A stretch of DNA of 6,347 nucleotides, taken from contig JAUXCH010000307.1 of NCBI GenBank assembly GCA_030618975.1, forward strand, positions 1 to 6,347, given 5' to 3'. Under the pieces are notes generated by a model. It did no database searches, was not told the origin of the DNA, and was given only the letters and a program-made list of their open reading frames with translations. Source of the stretch: Planctomycetia bacterium. GTDB taxonomy: Bacteria; Planctomycetota; PLA2; JAEUHO01. Positions 5,003 to 6,347 of this stretch are shown here, piece after piece. The translations under genes were made by a program, and so were the position numbers. Every line of letters begins with the position of its first letter. Positions within the stretch are counted from its first letter, which is position 1.

Positions 5003-6271
5003 TCAGACGGCCACGAAGGGCGGCCGCCAGAGCGCGCGGACGTCGTCCAGGTCGTGCACGACCTGGGCGGTCCGCTCCAGCCCGAAGGCGAAGCCCAGGA
5101 CCCCGAAGCGCTCGGGGTCCTGGCCGCCCTTCACCACCCACTCCCGGTCGAACAGGCCGCCGCCCGCGTTCTCGAGTCGTCCGCCGCGCCAGGGCACGCC
5201 GTAGGTGTGCGCGTCGGAGACGGGGACGTAGGACATCTTCGCGCCCCGCTCGAAGGGGACGCCCGGCGTGAGCCGGGCGGCGACGCGGCGCATCTCGGCG
5301 TCGCAGGCGGAGGCGTCGAGCCCCTCGCCGGACCAGAGCACCTCGGCCTGGTGGAAGACCTCGAGCCGGACCTCGCTCACCTCCTCCCGCCGGAACACGC
5401 GGCCGACCGCGATCCAGCGGCACGGGCCGCCGCCCCCGGCGAGCCAGCGGTCGACGAGCTGCGCCGTCAGGTCGGTGCGGAGCATGCGCGCGTCGTCGAC
5501 GCCCCAGACGCGGCCCTCCTGGACCCCGGGCGTGAGGAGGCTCGTGCTGCGGGGCATGACCTCCGGCAGCTCGACGACCTCGAAGTCGGGATAGCAGCCG
5601 CGAAAGGTCTCCCAGAGCGCGCGCACCGGGTGGTTCTCGATCTCCAGCGGGCGTGGGAGCTCGAGCAGGAGCCGGATGCGTTCGGGGAACTCCGGCGAGA
5701 GCGGGCGGCTCTGCATGCCGTCTTCGACCATGGCGACCATCCTCCGCTTCAGGTTCTGCCTCGAGGCGTGCAGGCGGTTGTTGACCGTCGTCACGGGAAC
5801 CTCGAGGAACTCGGCGATGTCACCCTGCGAGTAGCCGTCGATGTAGAACAGCGCCGTCACCTCGCGCTGCGGGTCGGGAAGCGACCGGATGGCGACGAGG
5901 ACGCGGTTCCTCAGCTCCACCGTGGAGGCGGCCGCCGCGGGATCCACGGCGGGCGCTTCGACGTCCGCCGCCGCCGCCAGCGACGAGGATGTCGTCGACG
6001 GCCGGCGTGTGATGCGGGTGCAGGCGGTGTGCACGATCCGCCGAAACCACCCGGGGAAGGCGGCCGGATCGCGCAACTGCTCCAGGCAGCCGTAGGCCGT
6101 GACGAACGCATCCTGGGCCGCGTCCTCCGCACGGTGGAAGTCGCCCATCCGGGCGTAGGCGTAGCCGTACGCCATGTCCTGGAAGCGACGCACCAGCTCG
6201 CCGAAGGCGTCCAGACGCTCGTTCGAGTCGCCCGTTCGGGCGCGTTCGACCAGGGTTCGAATCGGTTCCAT
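5003..6271 (-). CDS. ECF sigma factor fused to a PheS-like class II aminoacyl-tRNA synthetase core
   Basis: One continuous 422-aa frame with two parts. Residues about 20-90 are sigma region 2 (LVRRFQDMAYGYAYARMGDFHRAEDAAQDAFV, FPGWFRRIVHTACTRITR). After an Ala/Ser-rich linker (91-118), residues 120-178 are region 4 with a helix-turn-helix (LPDPQREVTALFYIDGYSQGDIAEFLEVPVTTVNNRLHASRQNLK). Residues about 208-422 resemble the PheS catalytic core: a motif 1-like DFEVVELPEVMP (229-240), MLRTDLTAQ (263-271, compare LRTHTSPVQ), GRVFRREE (290-297) with VFHQAEVL (305-312, compare FHQ-x-EG of motif 2), and GFAFGLER (393-400, motif 3-like) followed by LDDVRALWRPPF. The tRNA-binding coiled coil of PheS is absent and the FTEPS loop is altered, so aminoacylation seems unlikely. 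Ligand sensing by the appended domain is inference. The ATG at 6271 has GAGAG 6 bp upstream. No anti-sigma gene is visible nearby. Confidence 0.9.
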   Translation of the reverse strand: MEPIRTLVERARTGDSNERLDAFGELVRRFQDMAYGYAYARMGDFHRAEDAAQDAFVTAYGCLEQLRDPAAFPGWFRRIVHTACTRITRRPSTTSSSLAAAADVEAPAVDPAAAASTVELRNRVLVAIRSLPDPQREVTALFYIDGYSQGDIAEFLEVPVTTVNNRLHASRQNLKRRMVAMVEDGMQSRPLSPEFPERIRLLLELPRPLEIENHPVRALWETFRGCYPDFEVVELPEVMPRSTSLLTPGVQEGRVWGVDDARMLRTDLTAQLVDRWLAGGGGPCRWIAVGRVFRREEVSEVRLEVFHQAEVLWSGEGLDASACDAEMRRVAARLTPGVPFERGAKMSYVPVSDAHTYGVPWRGGRLENAGGGLFDREWVVKGGQDPERFGVLGFAFGLERTAQVVHDLDDVRALWRPPFVAV

Positions 6272-6347
6272 CTCGGGCTCTCGGACCAGGGGTACACCGG
6301 AAGGAGCCGGGAAGCCCGGTGGTCCTTTGCGGAACTCCCGCCGGAAG
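6272..6347. promoter_or_regulatory. Upstream region of the sigma factor gene with a perfect short hairpin
   Basis: These 76 bp precede the sigma factor on the minus strand. They hold the GAGAG ribosome site (6278-6282) and a perfect inverted repeat CCGGG-AAG-CCCGG (6307-6319), extendable by a G-T pair. It could be a leader hairpin or an operator. The promoter is probably here or beyond the window edge; no clear -10/-35 pair is seen. Confidence 0.25.

Noticed and set aside
4988..5004. Terminator between the convergent RIO kinase and sigma genes (GAGT...ACTC).
   Set aside because: Four-base arms around a 9-base loop with no T-tract; too weak to call.
1..6347. CRISPR arrays, tRNA or rRNA genes, insertion sequences or attachment sites.
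   Set aside because: No spaced direct repeats, no structured RNA gene signatures, no transposase or integrase motifs and no terminal repeats were seen anywhere in the window.

Overview
The window is about 6.3 kb of GC-rich bacterial DNA with dense, intron-free genes on both strands. The gene mix is a bacterial RIO-type kinase, a TMTC-like membrane protein with TPRs, a secreted beta-flower-type repeat protein, a type II lipoprotein and an ECF sigma factor with a large extra C-terminal domain. This suggests a Gram-negative, high-GC lineage of the Planctomycetota, Acidobacteriota or Myxococcota kind. That placement is inference from gene content only; no rRNA or phylogenetic marker is present.

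Layout from left to right. (1) The 3' end of a membrane dipeptidase (peptidase M19) on +, overlapping by 19 bp the tail of (2) a secreted 323-aa protein on -. (3) Just upstream of that protein, on the same strand and with a ribosome site touching its stop codon, is a 38-aa lipoprotein gene; the two look like an operon. (4) Divergently, on +, is a small STAS-domain protein with a hairpin over its ribosome-binding region. (5) Convergent to it, on -, is a TMTC-like GT-C membrane protein with four TPRs. (6) About 410 bp of mostly non-coding sequence holds two short ORFs with strong Shine-Dalgarno sequences. (7) A RIO-family kinase follows on +. (8) Convergent to it, 9 bp away, is a 422-aa ECF sigma factor fused to a domain resembling the catalytic core of phenylalanyl-tRNA synthetase alpha subunit (PheS).

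The genes do not form one obvious pathway. Convergent and divergent pairs alternate, so each is probably its own transcription unit, apart from the lipoprotein/secreted protein pair. The standout is the sigma-PheS-like fusion, which joins a transcription initiation factor to an amino-acid/adenylate-binding fold in one uninterrupted frame. Second in interest is the start region of the RIO kinase. There, the best ribosome site opens a 28-codon frame containing a seven-C run, and loss of one C would join that frame to the kinase.
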